Source: Devosia sp. A16
Lineage (GTDB): Bacteria > Pseudomonadota > Alphaproteobacteria > Rhizobiales > Devosiaceae
Reading direction: 5' to 3'
Assembly: GCF_001402915.1 (NCBI RefSeq)
Contig: NZ_CP012945.1
Location: 3,015,501-3,079,500 of the forward strand
DNA length: 64,000 bases
Of the stretch, positions 25,817 to 34,700 are shown piece by piece. The notes beneath the pieces are model-generated. The model was not told the origin of the DNA, made no database searches, and saw only the letters and a list, made by a program, of their open reading frames with translations. The position numbers were made by a program, and so were the translations under genes. Numbering within the stretch: position 1 is the first letter of the stretch; every line of letters starts with the position of its first letter.

Positions 25817-26521
25817 CTAAGGCAGCTTGCGTAAAAACCCGGCCAGATCCGCTGTCATGTGGTGCACATGCGCGCCGCCGGTGCGCTCGAGCTCCCAGGC
25901 TTCCACCTGTTCGTGCGCGAAGGCCTCCCCGGCGATCACCTGCACGGTGGTCATGCCGGTATCGTGAGGGACCTGCAGGTTCTTTTCGAGATCGTCGAAC
26001 ATTGCGGCGCGTCGCGCGTCGATGCCGTGCTTGAGGAAGAACGCCTCATAGGCTTCCGGCAACGGCTTGGGCCGGTAGCTCATGGCCCGTATATCGAAGA
26101 TGTCGTCGAACAGCTCGTCGGCATTGCCCAGCCGGTGCAGCACCGCGCGCGCGTGTCCGACATCGCCGTTGGTGAGGATGAACTTCCGCCCCGGCAGCGC
26201 GCGGATCGCGCCAACCAGGTCGGGATGGGCTGCGACCGGCGAATAGTCGATCGCGTGTACCGTGTTGAGGAAGTGGTCGGGGTCCACTTCGTGCAACTGC
26301 ATCAACCCGTTCAGCGTCGTGCCGTAGTCGCGGTAATAGGCCTTCTGCAAGGCACGCGCCTCGTCGAACGGCAACTGAGTGACGCCGACCATGTAATGGC
26401 TGATCAGCAGGTCGATCTGCGCGAACAGGTTGCATTCGCGCGGGTAGAGCGTGTTGTCGAGGTCGAACACCCAGTCGGTGACATGGGAAAATGAGCGGGG
26501 GCGAGGCGTAAGATCGTTCAT
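25817..26521 (-). CDS. HAD-family pyrimidine 5'-nucleotidase
   Basis: 234-aa haloacid dehalogenase-fold phosphatase of the Sdt1/pyrimidine 5'-nucleotidase subfamily, acting on nucleoside monophosphates. Motif I is FDLDNTLYPREC (nucleophile Asp), motif II FILTNGDVGHA, motif III KPLPEAYEAF, motif IV MFDDLEKNL. ATG 26521 (MNDLTPRPRSFSHV). In several rhizobia a gene of this type lies next to dapD/dapE; here one LOG gene intervenes. Confidence 0.88.
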   Translation of the reverse strand: MNDLTPRPRSFSHVTDWVFDLDNTLYPRECNLFAQIDLLISHYMVGVTQLPFDEARALQKAYYRDYGTTLNGLMQLHEVDPDHFLNTVHAIDYSPVAAHPDLVGAIRALPGRKFILTNGDVGHARAVLHRLGNADELFDDIFDIRAMSYRPKPLPEAYEAFFLKHGIDARRAAMFDDLEKNLQVPHDTGMTTVQVIAGEAFAHEQVEAWELERTGGAHVHHMTADLAGFLRKLP

Positions 26522-26611
26522 TCCCGCAATATGGCAGCTTTCGCCCGAACTTTCACTCTGCGTCCGCCGCAAGGCTGCAGAGCGCGATGCTCGGTTTGAT
26601 GTTCTCGCTCA

Positions 26612-26629
26612 ATCAATCACTTGATTGAT
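26612..26629. promoter_or_regulatory. 18-bp TetR-type operator palindrome
   Basis: Perfect 8-bp inverted repeat ATCAATCA / TGATTGAT with a 2-base centre CT, 89 bases upstream of the tetR-family start codon. Half-site TCAATCA/TGATTGA is common among TetR regulators. It most likely controls the tetR-exporter operon. Confidence 0.8.
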
Positions 26630-26718
26630 AACTCGCCGCGATGTATGTGCCTTCGCCAGCCGGCAACAGGCGTCGAAATCACGCCAGTTGACGCGACATT
26701 GTCGGCAAGCCAGGAACC

Positions 26719-27330
26719 ATGACCGTCACCAGCAGCGCTCCGAAACGGGAGAACACCGACGATCGTCGCCGCGCCATCGCCGCGGCGGCGCGCCAGCTGA
26801 TCGTCGAAAAGGGCTTCGAGGGACTGCGCACCCGCGATATCGCGGCACGCGTCGGCATCAATGTGGCGACGCTGCACTACCACGTACCCACCAAGCAGGC
26901 GCTGATCGGCCTCGTCGCCGACGCCATGCGCGACGATTTCCGGGCCCAGTCGCAGGTGCGGCCGCGGGCCCACCTGTCCCCCTCTGAGCGCCTTGAGCAC
27001 GAGTTTTACGACTATCACGAGCTGTTCTTCGAGCAGCGCGACACGCTCGCCGTCATGTCCGAGCTGATGGAGCGGGCGCGCCGCGACGAGGTGATCCGGG
27101 CGGCGATGCGGCCGATCCTCGCCAAATGGCACCAGATGGTTGCCGCCATCTTCGTCGACGGTGTCGCCGACGGCAGTTTCAGGGCCGACCTCGATCCCGA
27201 GGCGGCCTCCAGCATGTTCATCGGAGCGCTGGTCGGCTTCGGCCGCGGCCCCGATACCTCACCCCAGTACTTCGAACGGCTGTGCGCCGAGTTGCGCCGC
27301 GCCGTTCGCTCAACCACGACCAGGAACTAG
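26719..27330 (+). CDS. TetR/AcrR-family transcriptional regulator
   Basis: 203-aa repressor. Residues about 15-60 form the helix-turn-helix (RRRAIAAAARQLIVEKGFEG, TRDIAARVGINVATLHYHVP); the remaining helices form the ligand-binding, dimerising domain. ATG 26719. Its stop is 4 bases before the start of the DHA2 exporter, so it sits in the same transcript and, with the 18-bp palindrome upstream, probably represses both genes. The inducer cannot be read from sequence. Confidence 0.93.
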   Translation: MTVTSSAPKRENTDDRRRAIAAAARQLIVEKGFEGLRTRDIAARVGINVATLHYHVPTKQALIGLVADAMRDDFRAQSQVRPRAHLSPSERLEHEFYDYHELFFEQRDTLAVMSELMERARRDEVIRAAMRPILAKWHQMVAAIFVDGVADGSFRADLDPEAASSMFIGALVGFGRGPDTSPQYFERLCAELRRAVRSTTTRN

Positions 27331-27334
27331 ACCC

Positions 27335-28831
27335 ATGTCCTCGCAATTCCACGTGCCGCAGTCCAAGGCCGATGCCGATCCCCGCCGCTGGGTGGCGCTC
27401 GCCGTGCTGCTGCTCGCCAGCTTCATGAATCTCATTGACGTCACCATCGTCAACGTGGCGCTGCCCAGCCTGCAACAGAACCTCGGCGCCGATCCGACCC
27501 AGATCGAATGGGTGATTGCCGCCTATGTGCTGGCTTTCGCGCTGGGTCTGCTGCCGTTCGGCCGGCTCGGCGACATCGTCGGTCGCACCCGCATGTTTCT
27601 CATCGGCGTTGCTGCCTTCACGCTCGCCTCCGCCTTCTGCGGCCTCGCGCCCTCGATCGAATGGCTGATCGTCGCCCGCGTGCTGCAGGGCCTCGCCGGC
27701 GCCTGCATGACCCCGCAGGTGCTCGCCATTGCGCAGGTCACCTTCCCGCCCGAGGAAAAGGGCCAGGCCTTCTCGCTGTTCGGGCTGAGCTCGGGCCTCG
27801 CTGCCGTGGCCGGTCCGATCGTCGGCGGGCTGCTGATCGGCGCGAACTTCTTCGATCTCGACTGGCGCCCGATCTTCCTCGTCAATGTCCCGTTCGGCCT
27901 CTTGGCCGTCATTGCCGGCTGGTACCTGATCCCGCGTACCCCGGGGCATCCGACGCTGAAGAACGATTTCGTCGGCATCGGCCTGTTCGGCATCGCCATC
28001 GTCGCCATGGTGCTGCCGCTGGTCGAAGGCCACGCGCTGGGCTGGCCCACATGGCTCTGGGGCCTGATGGCGGTGGGGCTGATCTTTGCCGGCATCTTCA
28101 TCATCTGGGAGCGTCATCGGGCTCGCATCGATCAGCCGCAACTGCTGAACTTCAGCCTGATCAGCAACCCCAACTATCTGCTCGGCCTGCTCATCACCAC
28201 CATCTTCGCCTCGGGCGTGCCGGCCATGTTCATGGTCATCTCGTTGCTGCTGCAGTCGGGCTACAACTTCACGCCGCTCGAATCCGGCCTCACCAACACG
28301 CCGTTCTCGGTCGGCGTCCTCGCGGTCTCGCTGTTCATCGGCCGGCTCGGCCAGCGCTATCTGCGGGCCAGGCTGGCGCTTGGCGCTGCCATCCTGGTGG
28401 TCGGGATCACCTGGCTCGATTTCATCATTCGCGGGCTCGGCGACAGCGTCGACCACTGGACCTTCCTGCCGCCGCTGCTGCTCGCCGGCCTGGGGCTGGG
28501 GCTCGGCTTCTCCGGCCTGTTCCAGTCGGTGCTGGCGGGGGTGCCGCCGCGCGATGCCGGCGCCGGCTCGGGCGCGCTGCAGGCCTTCCAGCAGGTGGGC
28601 GGCGCCATCGGCGTGGCGCTGGTCGGGCAGATCTTCTTCACCCAGCTTGCGGCGGGCTTCGCCGCCGGCCACCAGCCGCATGTCGCTTTCGCCGAGGCGG
28701 CGGCGCCGGCCATCGTCTACCAGATCGTCTCGTTCGGCCTGGTGGTGATTTTGGTCCCGTTCCTCAAAATCCGGAGGCCTGGCGAGGGAGCCGGTGCCCC
28801 GGCCGCGGCCCCGGTTGTCGCCGAGGCCTGA
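27335..28831 (+). CDS. DHA2-family MFS drug exporter (EmrB/QacA type)
   Basis: 498-aa inner-membrane proton antiporter with 14 predicted membrane helices. Helix 1 has the NLIDVTIVNVALPSLQQNLG motif typical of the DHA2 family; motif A is PFGRLGDIVGRTRMF, and the antiporter motif C region lies near GLAAVAGPIVGGLLIG. ATG 27335 is 4 bases after tetR, with AGGAA overlapping the tetR end. No membrane-fusion partner gene is adjacent. A textbook terminator follows at 28837-28862. Confidence 0.93.
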   Translation: MSSQFHVPQSKADADPRRWVALAVLLLASFMNLIDVTIVNVALPSLQQNLGADPTQIEWVIAAYVLAFALGLLPFGRLGDIVGRTRMFLIGVAAFTLASAFCGLAPSIEWLIVARVLQGLAGACMTPQVLAIAQVTFPPEEKGQAFSLFGLSSGLAAVAGPIVGGLLIGANFFDLDWRPIFLVNVPFGLLAVIAGWYLIPRTPGHPTLKNDFVGIGLFGIAIVAMVLPLVEGHALGWPTWLWGLMAVGLIFAGIFIIWERHRARIDQPQLLNFSLISNPNYLLGLLITTIFASGVPAMFMVISLLLQSGYNFTPLESGLTNTPFSVGVLAVSLFIGRLGQRYLRARLALGAAILVVGITWLDFIIRGLGDSVDHWTFLPPLLLAGLGLGLGFSGLFQSVLAGVPPRDAGAGSGALQAFQQVGGAIGVALVGQIFFTQLAAGFAAGHQPHVAFAEAAAPAIVYQIVSFGLVVILVPFLKIRRPGEGAGAPAAAPVVAEA

Positions 28832-28836
28832 GACGA

Positions 28837-28862
28837 GGGGCGCCATCTGGCGCCCCTTTTTT
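28837..28862 (+). terminator. Rho-independent terminator of the tetR-exporter operon
   Basis: Perfect 8-bp stem GGGGCGCC / GGCGCCCC, loop ATCT, followed directly by TTTTTT. The clearest intrinsic terminator in the window. Confidence 0.92.
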
Positions 28863-28927
28863 GTTGCTCTTCGATGTCGATTCCGTGGTCGTGCAGTCGA
28901 CCACTCCGGCAATCACGGGAGAAACCG

Positions 28928-29299
28928 ATGCGCTATGTCTGCCTTGTCCACGTCGATCAGTCGTTGATCGACTCCGCCACACCTGAGCAACTTGCCGCCA
29001 TGGATGGCGACAATCAGCGGGCCAATGCCGAGCTCACCGCCAGCGGTCACCTCATTCTCGATCTCGCGCTCAAGGAGCCCACCACCGCTCGCATCGTCCG
29101 CTCGCGCGCCGGCCAGGTCTCGGCCACCGACGGGCCCTATGTCGAGAGCAAGGAGCACCTGGGAGGCTTTTTCGTCATCGAGGCGCGCGACATGCAGGAG
29201 GCGGAGGCGATCGCCCGTCGCGAGCCGATGGCGCGTTTCGGGGCCATCGAGGTGCGGGCCGAACTGGGCCTGTCCTGGCAGCAGCCGCAGCAGGGTTAG
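28928..29299 (+). CDS. YciI-family protein (YCII-related domain)
   Basis: 123-aa single-domain protein of the YciI/DGPF group with the motif DGPYVESKEHLGGFFVIEA and a C-terminal helix and strand. Members are small ferredoxin-like-fold proteins, often near ECF sigma factor genes, of uncertain enzymatic role. ATG 28928 follows CGGGAGA. No sigma gene is directly next to it here; the nearest is at 31877. Confidence 0.88.
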   Translation: MRYVCLVHVDQSLIDSATPEQLAAMDGDNQRANAELTASGHLILDLALKEPTTARIVRSRAGQVSATDGPYVESKEHLGGFFVIEARDMQEAEAIARREPMARFGAIEVRAELGLSWQQPQQG

Positions 29300-29417
29300 G
29301 GCGTTAGCGACTGGCTAACCATTGCTGACGACTTTCCATAAAATGCCACATGTCGGTCGCCGTCCTGGCCAAGTGCGGCTCCATCTCGCGTCCCAGCAAA
29401 CGCGAACAGGAGCCATC

Positions 29418-30383
29418 GTGAACAGCCTTGCCGTCTTCGGCATCACTGCCGCCGCCATCTTCGGGCTCGCCACCGCTCTCGCCGGCAACGTCCAGGCCGC
29501 CGAGAACTTCATCTATACCGGCAACGGCGATCTTGCCGCGGCGCAGCCGCTGCTCGAACGCGACGACATTGCCGGAGCCCAGGTGGTCTACAACTGGCGG
29601 GCGCTCGAGCCGAGGCAGGGGGAGTACGACTTCTCCGCCATCGAACGGGACCTCGCCAGAACCGGCAAGCTGGGCAAGAAGCTGTTCATCCAGATCCAGG
29701 ACCGCTTCTTCTCGCCCGAGGCGCGCAACGTTCCCGACTACATTCTCGAAGGCGCGGAGTATGGCGGCGGCCTCGTGCCGCAGGTGGATGACCCCGGTGA
29801 GGGCAAGGCCCAGGCCTATGGCTGGACCACCATGCAGTGGAACCCCGCCGTGCGCATCCGCTTTCAGGGCCTGCTCAAGGCACTCGCTGCCCGCTTCGAT
29901 GGCAAGGTCGAAGGCGTCAACCTGCCTGAAACGGCCATAGACATCGACATGAAAGCCGACACCACCGGCTTCAGTTGCGACGCCTATTTCGAGGCCGAAC
30001 TGGAGAACCTTACCGCTGCGCGGGCCGCATTCTCCACGTCCAAGGTGGTGCAGTACGTCAACTTCTGGCCCTGCGAGTGGGAGAACGACCACAACTATAT
30101 GGGCCGCCTGTTCGAGCGGGCCGCCGCGCAGGACATCGGCCTGGGCGGCCCCGATATCGTGCCCTGGCGCAAAGGCCAGATGAAGAATTCCTACCCGTTC
30201 TTCAACCAGTACAAGGGCAAGCTCGACTTCGTCGGCATGGCGGTGCAGGAGCCGACGCTCACCTACAAGAACGACAAGACCGGCAAGCCCTTCACCAGGG
30301 ACGAGTTCACCGCCTTCGCCACCGACTATCTAGGCGTCGACGCCATCTTCTGGAGCGTCGAAACCCCGTGGCTGAAGCAATGA
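29418..30383 (+). CDS. Secreted TIM-barrel-like protein of unknown function
   Basis: 321-aa exported protein. GTG 29418 follows CAGGAG. Residues 1-28 form a signal peptide ending VQAAEN. The mature part reads like a glycoside-hydrolase-type barrel: VVYNWRALEPRQGEYDFSAI (beta strand and helix as in GH5/GH42 catalytic domains), KLFIQIQDRFF, and a C-terminal DYLGVDAIFWSVETPWL. A conserved acid/base NE pair is not obvious, though VNLPETAIDID holds a candidate glutamate. Family assignment is by pattern only; substrate unknown. Confidence 0.7.
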   Translation: MNSLAVFGITAAAIFGLATALAGNVQAAENFIYTGNGDLAAAQPLLERDDIAGAQVVYNWRALEPRQGEYDFSAIERDLARTGKLGKKLFIQIQDRFFSPEARNVPDYILEGAEYGGGLVPQVDDPGEGKAQAYGWTTMQWNPAVRIRFQGLLKALAARFDGKVEGVNLPETAIDIDMKADTTGFSCDAYFEAELENLTAARAAFSTSKVVQYVNFWPCEWENDHNYMGRLFERAAAQDIGLGGPDIVPWRKGQMKNSYPFFNQYKGKLDFVGMAVQEPTLTYKNDKTGKPFTRDEFTAFATDYLGVDAIFWSVETPWLKQ

Positions 30384-30576
30384 GAGCGGCCATGCACAGC
30401 CGCACCGAAAGCCGCCCGCTCCCGCACACCAGCCGTCAGCCGGGTGAGAGCCGCCATGCTCGGCGTATGGGGCATGATCTGACGGTGAAGGTTGAGAAGC
30501 CGGGTGACTGGATGGGGCTGGATAGCGGCTCCAGGTGAGGTCAAGTGGCGCCTCCCGTCGACCGTCTTGTGCCCGC

Positions 30577-30715
30577 CACCCCCTCACCCGTCTCGGCCTT
30601 CGGCCGATCGACCCTCTCCCCGACGGGGAGAGGAACAAGGGGTGGCTCGCCGGCGCCGCAGGATTCTTCTCCCCGTCGGGGAGAAGGTGGCGCGTAGCGC
30701 CGGATGAGGGGAAAG
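30577..30715. repeat. Intergenic palindromic repeat, family 2 (copy D)
   Basis: Shares with 19030-19190 the block CTTCTCCCC...GGGGAGAAGGTGGCG...CGGATGAGGGG, with its own hairpins TCTCCCCGACGGGGAGA and GGCCTTCGGCC. It lies between the secreted-protein gene and argB. The rest of the 444-base gap (30384-30576 and 30716-30799) shows no gene I can support. Confidence 0.8.
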
Positions 30716-30801
30716 CCACAATTGCCGCGGCGAAGAGCGACGACGATCCCGACGTTCAACCGTCCCCGGATGACGGCCAGCGGGTTGGCAAGATCAAAGG
30801 C

Positions 30802-30817
30802 GGCCGTCTTAACGGCC
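30802..30817. terminator. Terminator of argB (possibly bidirectional)
   Basis: Stem GGCCGT / ACGGCC with loop CTTA and T-runs on both sides (TTTT at 30818-30821 on the plus strand; CCTTTGAT on the minus strand). It lies 10 bases beyond the argB stop. Confidence 0.7.
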
Positions 30818-30826
30818 TTTTCGCCC

Positions 30827-31735
30827 CTACCTGACGATCAGTGTACCGGCGCCATGGGCGGTGAACAGTTCGACCAGCACCACATGCGGGGTCTTGCCAT
30901 TGAGGATCACCACGCCCTCGACGCCATTGTCGAGCGCCTCGAGGCAGGTTTCGACCTTGGGGATCATGCCGCCATTGATGGTGCCGTCGGCGATCAGGGC
31001 CCGCGCGTCGCGCGCCGACAGCTCGGGGATCAGCTTCTTGTTGGCGTCGAGTACGCCGTCGACATCGGTGAGGAACAACAGGCGCTTGGCGCCGAGCGAA
31101 CCGGCGATGGCGCCAGCGAAGGTGTCGGCGTTGATGTTGTAGGTCTGGCCGTCGCGGCCGGGCGCCACCGGTGCGATCACCGGGATCATCTCCGAACGCG
31201 CCAGCAGGTCGAGCAGCGTGCGATCGACTTCCGCCGGCTCGCCGACGAAGCCGAGGTCGAGCACCCGCTCGATATTGGAGCCTGGATCCTTGACCGTCTT
31301 GCTGGCCTTGCGCGCGAAGACCATGTTGCCGTCCTTGCCGCAGAGGCCAATCGCCCATTCGCCCTCGGCATTGATCAGCGCCACGATCTCCTTGTTGATC
31401 GAGCCGGCCAGCACCATTTCGACGACTTCCATGGTCCGCTTGTCGGTGACCCGCAGCCCGCCCTCGAACTTCGATTCGATGCCGAGGTTCTTCAGCATCG
31501 AGGCGATCTGCGGCCCGCCGCCATGCACGACGATTGGGTTGACCTTGGACTGCTTCAACAGCGCGATGTCGCGCGCGAAGGCCTGGCCCAGCGCCACGTC
31601 GCCCATGGCGTGCCCGCCATACTTCACTACGACCGTCTTGCCCTCGTAGCGCTGCATATAGGGCAGCGCCTGCGACAGGACGGCGGCGTCGCGGGAGAAA
31701 CTCTCGATGTCGGGCATGGCGCGCTTTGTATCCAT
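30827..31735 (-). CDS. argB: Acetylglutamate kinase
   Basis: 302-aa cytosolic kinase for the second step of arginine synthesis. Amino-acid-kinase motifs: [61 protein letters not shown] 31735 gives [17 protein letters not shown]; the frame to 31825 is leader. The N-terminal helix before the core is the type linked to hexamers that respond to arginine feedback and PII in other bacteria. In many relatives argB follows engB directly; here five genes lie between. Confidence 0.96.
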   Translation of the reverse strand: MDTKRAMPDIESFSRDAAVLSQALPYMQRYEGKTVVVKYGGHAMGDVALGQAFARDIALLKQSKVNPIVVHGGGPQIASMLKNLGIESKFEGGLRVTDKRTMEVVEMVLAGSINKEIVALINAEGEWAIGLCGKDGNMVFARKASKTVKDPGSNIERVLDLGFVGEPAEVDRTLLDLLARSEMIPVIAPVAPGRDGQTYNINADTFAGAIAGSLGAKRLLFLTDVDGVLDANKKLIPELSARDARALIADGTINGGMIPKVETCLEALDNGVEGVVILNGKTPHVVLVELFTAHGAGTLIVR

Positions 31736-31876
31736 TGTGCTTCGTCCTATAGCGCATTCCTCTGGAGTCGAAAGCGCTTTTGAGCCCGTGCGTTCAACAG
31801 AATAATCACGAAGTTTTCGTGGCACGGCGCCGCCGGGCTATAGGCAGTCGCGGGCCCATTGGCTAAGGTCCGCGCC

Positions 31877-32425
31877 ATGAGCAGCACCGCGAGCCCGGAC
31901 ATCGCCGACCTCATCGCCCGATGCGCCCTGCGGGATCGCGCCGCCTTTCGTGATCTCTACAGCCGCACCAGCGCGAAACTTTTCGGCGTCACCCTGCGTA
32001 TCCTCAAGGACAGAGCGGAAGCCGAAGAGGCGCTGCAGGAAGTATACGTCAAGATCTGGCAGCGCGCCGACCGTTATGTGGCCGGCGGTTACAGCCCGAT
32101 CAGCTGGCTGGTGGCGGTCGCCCGCAACCACGCGCTGGACGTCCTTCGGGCGCGCAAGCCGGTGAGCGATGATATCGACCTCGCACTCGACCTCGCCGAT
32201 GCCGGGCCTGACCCCGAACAGGCCACCATCCGAAGTTCGGAGCGCACGCGCATCGACGGTTGCCTCGATGAACTCGAGAGCGACAAGGCCGATTGCGTGC
32301 GTGGGGCCTATCTCGACGGCTTCAGCTATGAGGAACTGGCGACGCGTCACAACGTGCCGCTGAACACAATGCGAACATGGCTGCGGCGCAGCCTCTTGAA
32401 ACTGAGAGAGTGCCTCCAGGCATGA
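31877..32425 (+). CDS. ECF-type RNA polymerase sigma factor (SigK-like)
   Basis: 182-aa group 4 sigma factor. Region 2 contains EAEEALQEVYVKIW and the -10 recognition part SPISWLVAVARNHALDVLRA; region 4 contains FSYEELATRHNVPLNTMRTW (helix-turn-helix for the -35 box). ATG 31877 follows CTAAGG. Its stop overlaps the anti-sigma start (ATGA), the usual sign of a cognate pair. The pair plus the fasciclin and MsrB genes downstream point to a periplasmic stress regulon. I see no copy of the shared downstream box in front of this gene. Confidence 0.93.
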   Translation: MSSTASPDIADLIARCALRDRAAFRDLYSRTSAKLFGVTLRILKDRAEAEEALQEVYVKIWQRADRYVAGGYSPISWLVAVARNHALDVLRARKPVSDDIDLALDLADAGPDPEQATIRSSERTRIDGCLDELESDKADCVRGAYLDGFSYEELATRHNVPLNTMRTWLRRSLLKLRECLQA

Positions 32426-33132
32426 GTACGGAAGGTCAAAGCGGCGGCAGGGAGGACGACCAGGTCCTGGTCGCCGAATATGCGCTTGGCCTGCTCGAAG
32501 GCGGCGAGCGCGCCGCGGTGGCACGCCGCATCGCGTCCGATCCGCTACTGGCCTCCGACCTGCGCCTGTGGCGTTCCCGTCTTGCGACCCTCGACGAGGA
32601 GTTCGCCGAGGTCGCGGCGCCTGCCGGGGTGCTGCCTCGGATCGAAAGCCGGCTGTTCGGCGCCAGTGCCTCCGGCGGCTGGTGGAATTCGCTGGCGCTG
32701 TGGCGGGGGCTCACTGCGGCCGCGGCGGCTGTGGCCGTCATCGCCGTCGGGGTCAACCTGATGCAGCCCCGCGTCGATGCCAATGCGCTCGCCACGCAGC
32801 TCGTTGCCGCCATCCAGGCGCAGGAGGGCAGCGGCGTCGAGTTCGTCGCCCTCTACGATCAGGCCACCGGCGAAGTGCGGATCACCTCGCTCAAGGGCAC
32901 AGCCGTGCCCGACAAGGATTTCGAGCTCTGGTACATCAAGGGCGAGCAGCCCGCCGTATCGATGGGCGTGATCCCGGTCGACCAGCGCAAGGAGATCCCG
33001 CTCGATGCCGCCGCCAAGGCCAATATCGAGCCGGGGACGGTGCTGGCGGTGACGCTCGAGCAGAAGGGCGGCTCCCCCACCGGTGTGGCGCAGGGTCCGA
33101 TCGTCGCGGTCGGCACCGTCACGCCGATCTGA
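32422..33132 (+). CDS. Transmembrane anti-sigma factor (RskA/anti-sigma-K family)
   Basis: 236-aa single-pass membrane protein. The cytoplasmic part (1 to about 90) would hold the sigma factor (YALGLLEGGERAAVARRIAS); a single membrane helix GLTAAAAAVAVIAVGVNLMQ follows, then a periplasmic anti-sigma-K domain (FELWYIKGEQPAVSMGVIPV, GTVLAVTLEQKGGSPTG). No HxxxCxxC zinc motif is seen, so it is not the ZAS type; release probably needs regulated proteolysis, as for RskA. It overlaps the sigma gene by 4 bases and is followed by a terminator. Confidence 0.9.
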   Translation: MSTEGQSGGREDDQVLVAEYALGLLEGGERAAVARRIASDPLLASDLRLWRSRLATLDEEFAEVAAPAGVLPRIESRLFGASASGGWWNSLALWRGLTAAAAAVAVIAVGVNLMQPRVDANALATQLVAAIQAQEGSGVEFVALYDQATGEVRITSLKGTAVPDKDFELWYIKGEQPAVSMGVIPVDQRKEIPLDAAAKANIEPGTVLAVTLEQKGGSPTGVAQGPIVAVGTVTPI

Positions 33133-33156
33133 CGTCCGCGAGACGATTATGCAGCA

Positions 33157-33186
33157 ACGGCCCGCCTTCCCGAGGCGGGCCGTTTT
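33157..33186 (+). terminator. Rho-independent terminator after the anti-sigma gene
   Basis: Perfect 10-bp stem ACGGCCCGCC / GGCGGGCCGT with loop TTCCCGA, followed by TTTTCGTTT. It separates the sigma/anti-sigma operon from the fasciclin gene, which therefore needs its own promoter. Confidence 0.9.
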
Positions 33187-33225
33187 CGTTTCCGGGCGAT
33201 GGCGGCGCGCATACGGCGCGGGCTT

Positions 33226-33254
33226 GGAAATAGTTTCGCTGCAGGCTGCGAATA
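33226..33254 (+). promoter_or_regulatory. Candidate ECF sigma promoter of the fasciclin gene
   Basis: GGAAAT at 33226-33231 and CGAATA at 33249-33254, spacer 17. GGAA is the common -35 core of ECF promoters, and CGAATA equals the -10 box recalled for mycobacterial SigK. The 12-mer CTGCGAATAAAC around the -10 recurs with one change (CTGCGAATAGAC) ahead of msrB. Confidence 0.55.
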
Positions 33255-33364
33255 AACCGCGCCGGACGAAAATGTGATCCGAAACTGCACCGAAGTTCCC
33301 TCCGTATCTCCCGCTGTCCCATCACAAGAACACTGCGGACACTGCCAAAGGAAGGAACAGAACA

Positions 33365-33928
33365 ATGAAGCTCCCCACTCTTCGCGTACTTGCCGTCTCG
33401 GCCATGCTGTCGGTCTCCGCGCTCTCGGGCGTTGCGTTTGCTGAAAACCCGATGGTCGGCGGTGCGCCGATGCTCGAGACCAAGGACATCATCGACAACG
33501 CCGTGAACTCGGCCGATCACACCACGCTGGTCGCCGCCGTGAAGGCAGCGGGCCTGGTCGACACTCTCAAGGGCCCCGGCCCGTTCACCGTGCTGGCCCC
33601 CACCAACGAGGCCTTTGCCGCGCTGCCGGCCGGCACCGTCGACAACCTGCTGAAGCCCGAAAACAAGGATCAACTGGTCAAGATCCTCACCTGCCACGTC
33701 ATCGCCGCCAAGGCGCTGTCGACCGACATCGCCTCGATGGTGAAGGCCGATGGGGGTAAGCACGTCGTCGACACCGTCGGCGGCTGTAAGCTGACCCTCG
33801 AAGAAAAGGACGGCAAGGTCACCATCACCGACGAGGCCGGCGGCGTCGCCAACGTGACCATCGCCGACGTGGTGCAGTCGAACGGCGTGATCCACGTCAT
33901 CGACAAGGTGCTGCTGCCCAAGATGTAA
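33365..33928 (+). CDS. Secreted fasciclin (FAS1) domain protein
   Basis: 187-aa exported protein. Residues 1-27 are a signal peptide (cleavage after AFA). The mature protein is one FAS1 domain with H1 motif GPFTVLAPTNEAFAALPAGT and H2-like motif NGVIHVIDKVLLP. FAS1 proteins mediate adhesion or protein contacts; bacterial ones include MPT70/MPT83 of mycobacteria and Nex18 of rhizobia. ATG 33365 follows AAAGGAAGG. Its place after an ECF sigma/anti-sigma pair mirrors the mycobacterial sigK-rskA-mpt70 layout. Confidence 0.93.
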   Translation: MKLPTLRVLAVSAMLSVSALSGVAFAENPMVGGAPMLETKDIIDNAVNSADHTTLVAAVKAAGLVDTLKGPGPFTVLAPTNEAFAALPAGTVDNLLKPENKDQLVKILTCHVIAAKALSTDIASMVKADGGKHVVDTVGGCKLTLEEKDGKVTITDEAGGVANVTIADVVQSNGVIHVIDKVLLPKM

Positions 33929-33952
33929 CCTTCGCGATCGTTCCTGCGAATA
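33925..33952 (+). promoter_or_regulatory. Candidate ECF sigma promoter ahead of msrB
   Basis: GTAACC at 33925-33930 and CGAATA at 33947-33952, spacer 16; the surrounding CTGCGAATAGAC matches the fasciclin promoter box at 11 of 12 positions. The -35 resemblance is weak. A hairpin at 33959-33990 lies between this box and the gene, which would hinder read-through unless the terminator is leaky. Confidence 0.4.
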
Positions 33953-33958
33953 GACTGT

Positions 33959-33990
33959 CGTGTCCCGCGGGGTTGGCCTCGTGGGACACG
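33959..33990 (+). terminator. Hairpin after the fasciclin gene
   Basis: Perfect 8-bp outer stem CGTGTCCC / GGGACACG enclosing 16 bases, followed by CGCTTTTGAG. Most likely the terminator of the fasciclin transcript; the T-run is only four bases. Confidence 0.65.
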
Positions 33991-34055
33991 CGCTTTTGAG
34001 ATGCACCCGCCGGCCGCCGCGATAGACTGCCGGCAACTGCTGAAAGGCCTGATCC

Positions 34056-34553
<498 letters not shown>

Positions 34554-34581
34554 GCGCCGGACCATCGGTCGACCTCCGACT

Positions 34582-34626
34582 GGCCCTCCATCCCCCGCGT
34601 CAACTCGACGCTTGGGATGGAGGGCC
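34582..34626 (+). terminator. Terminator after msrB
   Basis: Perfect 13-bp stem GGCCCTCCATCCC / GGGATGGAGGGCC with an inner stem GCGTC / GACGC, followed by TTGTTCT. It lies just before the amidotransferase gene. Confidence 0.85.
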
Positions 34627-34700
34627 TTGTTCTACGCAACGCTGCCGCGCCGCAGCGCATCTTGCTAACCTGGGCGAACCGTCCCATCTGTTGGCGCGCC

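Noticed and set aside
30326-30544. 72-codon minus-strand frame after the secreted-protein gene
   Set aside because: It overlaps the 3' end of the secreted-protein gene, lacks a ribosome binding site, and its sequence shows no conserved pattern.
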